Shown here: positions 6,253 through 6,884 of the stretch, one piece after another
Layout: each line of letters opens with the position of its first letter
Numbering within the stretch: the first letter of the stretch is position 1
Assembly: GCA_027294925.1 (NCBI GenBank)
Contig: JAPULM010000659.1
Location: 1 to 6,884 of the forward strand
From: a bacterium
GTDB lineage: Bacteria > Tectomicrobia > Entotheonellia > Entotheonellales > Entotheonellaceae
Length of the DNA stretch: 6,884 nucleotides
Direction of reading: 5' to 3'
Program-made: the position numbers and the translations under genes
The notes under the pieces: model-generated
Database searches by the model: none
What the model was told of the DNA's origin: nothing
What the model saw: only the letters and a program-made list of their open reading frames with translations

Positions 6253-6616
6253 TCACCCGCTCAAACAACACCTTTTGTACTTCCGACTACTACCACATGG
6301 GCACGGATCGTTGCGCCCGGCTTTAGGTTTAGCGGCTACCGCCGTTGTCCGCAACATCTGCATCAACTGCTCAGGCGGTTTCCCGGCACGCCACAGGGCG
6401 GCCAGTTTTGCAGTGAATGGCCGGCTATAGGTAAAAAACTGTTTATAGCCAGCACAGAAATAATTCAACCCGGCCTCACCGTCAGGCGTTCGAATGAGAT
6501 GCGCTGTCGGGATAGAGATACTCTTTCTGCAGATAATAACAATAGTGGCAGTCTAAGTTGCAAATAGCGCCAATCGGCTTGGCGAAGCTCTGAAATTCAC
6601 GCGTAGTGGTGGTCAT
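6253..6616 (-). pseudogene. anaerobic sulfatase maturase (radical SAM/SPASM, SEC-C tail), internally deleted and frameshifted
   Basis: Two ends of one gene are joined with the middle missing. The N-terminal end starts at ATG 6616, with TCCTC (SD GAGGA) at 6624-6628. It reads MTTTTREFQSFAKPIGAICN, then [17 protein letters not shown], including the radical SAM cluster motif CNLDCHYC (C19, C23, C26). The frame stops at TGA 6482-6484 after 44 residues. In another frame, from about 6504, comes the family's C-terminus: [20 protein letters not shown] followed by a helical region and a SEC-C metal-binding tail, [18 protein letters not shown], ending at TGA 6253-6255. Complete maturases are about 370-450 residues, so some 250-300 residues are gone, including most of the radical SAM barrel and nearly all SPASM cysteines. 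The intact enzyme would convert the active-site Cys or Ser of sulfatases to formylglycine. The join lies near 6490-6510 and shifts the frame. The 71-codon SEC-C part opens with TTG (6468) and should not be read as an independent gene. No sulfatase gene is in the window. Confidence 0.85.
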
Positions 6617-6685
6617 ACTGTCATCCTCTACCTCTGGTAGAGCTGTGAAAAGGGCCCAGGCAAGCGGACTGCACCGATCCCGGCC

Positions 6686-6763
6686 TCAATCATCACCTGC
6701 GATGATTACGTTGTAACCACCATACCACAAAATCAGCAAGGTCGGAATGGGAAACGTCTGCAT
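6686..6763 (-). other. small hydrophobic ORF upstream of the maturase remnant, unproven
   Basis: A 25-codon frame starts at ATG 6763, preceded on the - strand by TAGGAA with about 7 bases of spacing. It encodes MQTFPIPTLLILWYGGYNVI plus five residues and stops at 6686-6688. Its end overlaps a second 21-codon frame (6628-6693) ending RLPGPFSQLYQR, which stops 11 bases before the maturase start. They could be a small peptide pair, two frames of a decayed gene end, or chance. The rest of 6617-6884 (268 bases) shows no gene, hairpin or repeat that I can support. Confidence 0.18.
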
Positions 6764-6884
6764 GGACGATTCCTATCGCTGAGCCAAGAGCATGGTCTTG
6801 GAAAACGGTCAATCCATTGATGTGAGACTAGGCAAGGGCAAAAGATATGGTGTATATGGTACAGGGTAAGATTTGTTTGGGATT

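Noticed and set aside
5864..6430. 188-codon + strand frame opposite the dehydrogenase and maturase remnant
   Set aside because: It is antisense to a clearly recognised SDR with all its catalytic motifs and shows no family features of its own.
6253..6468. Independent 71-residue SEC-C motif protein starting at TTG 6468
   Set aside because: The sequence is the C-terminal tail of the anaerobic sulfatase maturase family; the homology continues upstream past the TTG (RTPDGEAG), and the matching N-terminus lies just beyond in another frame.

Overview
The window is bacterial DNA of roughly even base composition (about half G+C by eye). It holds six intact protein genes, one clearly broken gene, a probable gene end at the left edge and two weaker traces of decayed coding sequence. 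No rRNA, tRNA, CRISPR array, insertion sequence or origin was seen. The gene content (phosphonoacetate hydrolase, a multifunctional-enzyme-type SDR, an anaerobic sulfatase maturase remnant, a DinB-fold protein) fits a free-living or host-associated heterotroph with varied metabolism. It does not fix the phylum: proteobacterial, cyanobacterial and uncultured lineages all remain possible.

Layout on the + strand: the last 28 codons of an unidentified gene (1-87) are followed by an inositol-monophosphatase-family phosphatase (131-1057). That gene overlaps by 11 bases a 2H-superfamily cyclic phosphodiesterase (1047-1589). A 307-base gap follows, and its second half carries an open frame with no start codon whose stop overlaps the next start as ATGA. 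That next gene (1897-3276) encodes a 459-residue acidic soluble protein I cannot identify. A DinB-fold protein (3394-3921) ends the + strand block.

On the - strand, converging with the first block across only 24 bases, are phosphonoacetate hydrolase phnA (3946-5208), a short-chain dehydrogenase of the multifunctional-enzyme/HSD17B4 type (5330-6229), and an internally deleted, frameshifted anaerobic sulfatase maturase (6253-6616). A perfect-arm inverted repeat (5277-5301) lies between the dehydrogenase and phnA. The far right (6617-6884) has no convincing intact gene.

How the genes may work together: the phosphatase/phosphodiesterase pair is the best candidate for a shared pathway. The phosphodiesterase would open a cyclic phosphate ester and the phosphatase would remove the resulting monoester. 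PhnA would release acetate and phosphate from phosphonoacetate, but its usual partners (PhnW, PhnY, PhnR) are absent from the window. The maturase remnant shows recent gene loss: both ends are still highly recognisable while about two thirds or more of the middle is gone. I found no complete new multi-gene system. The points most worth following are the overlapping phosphatase/phosphodiesterase pair, the unknown 459-residue protein with its start-less upstream frame, and the collapsed maturase.
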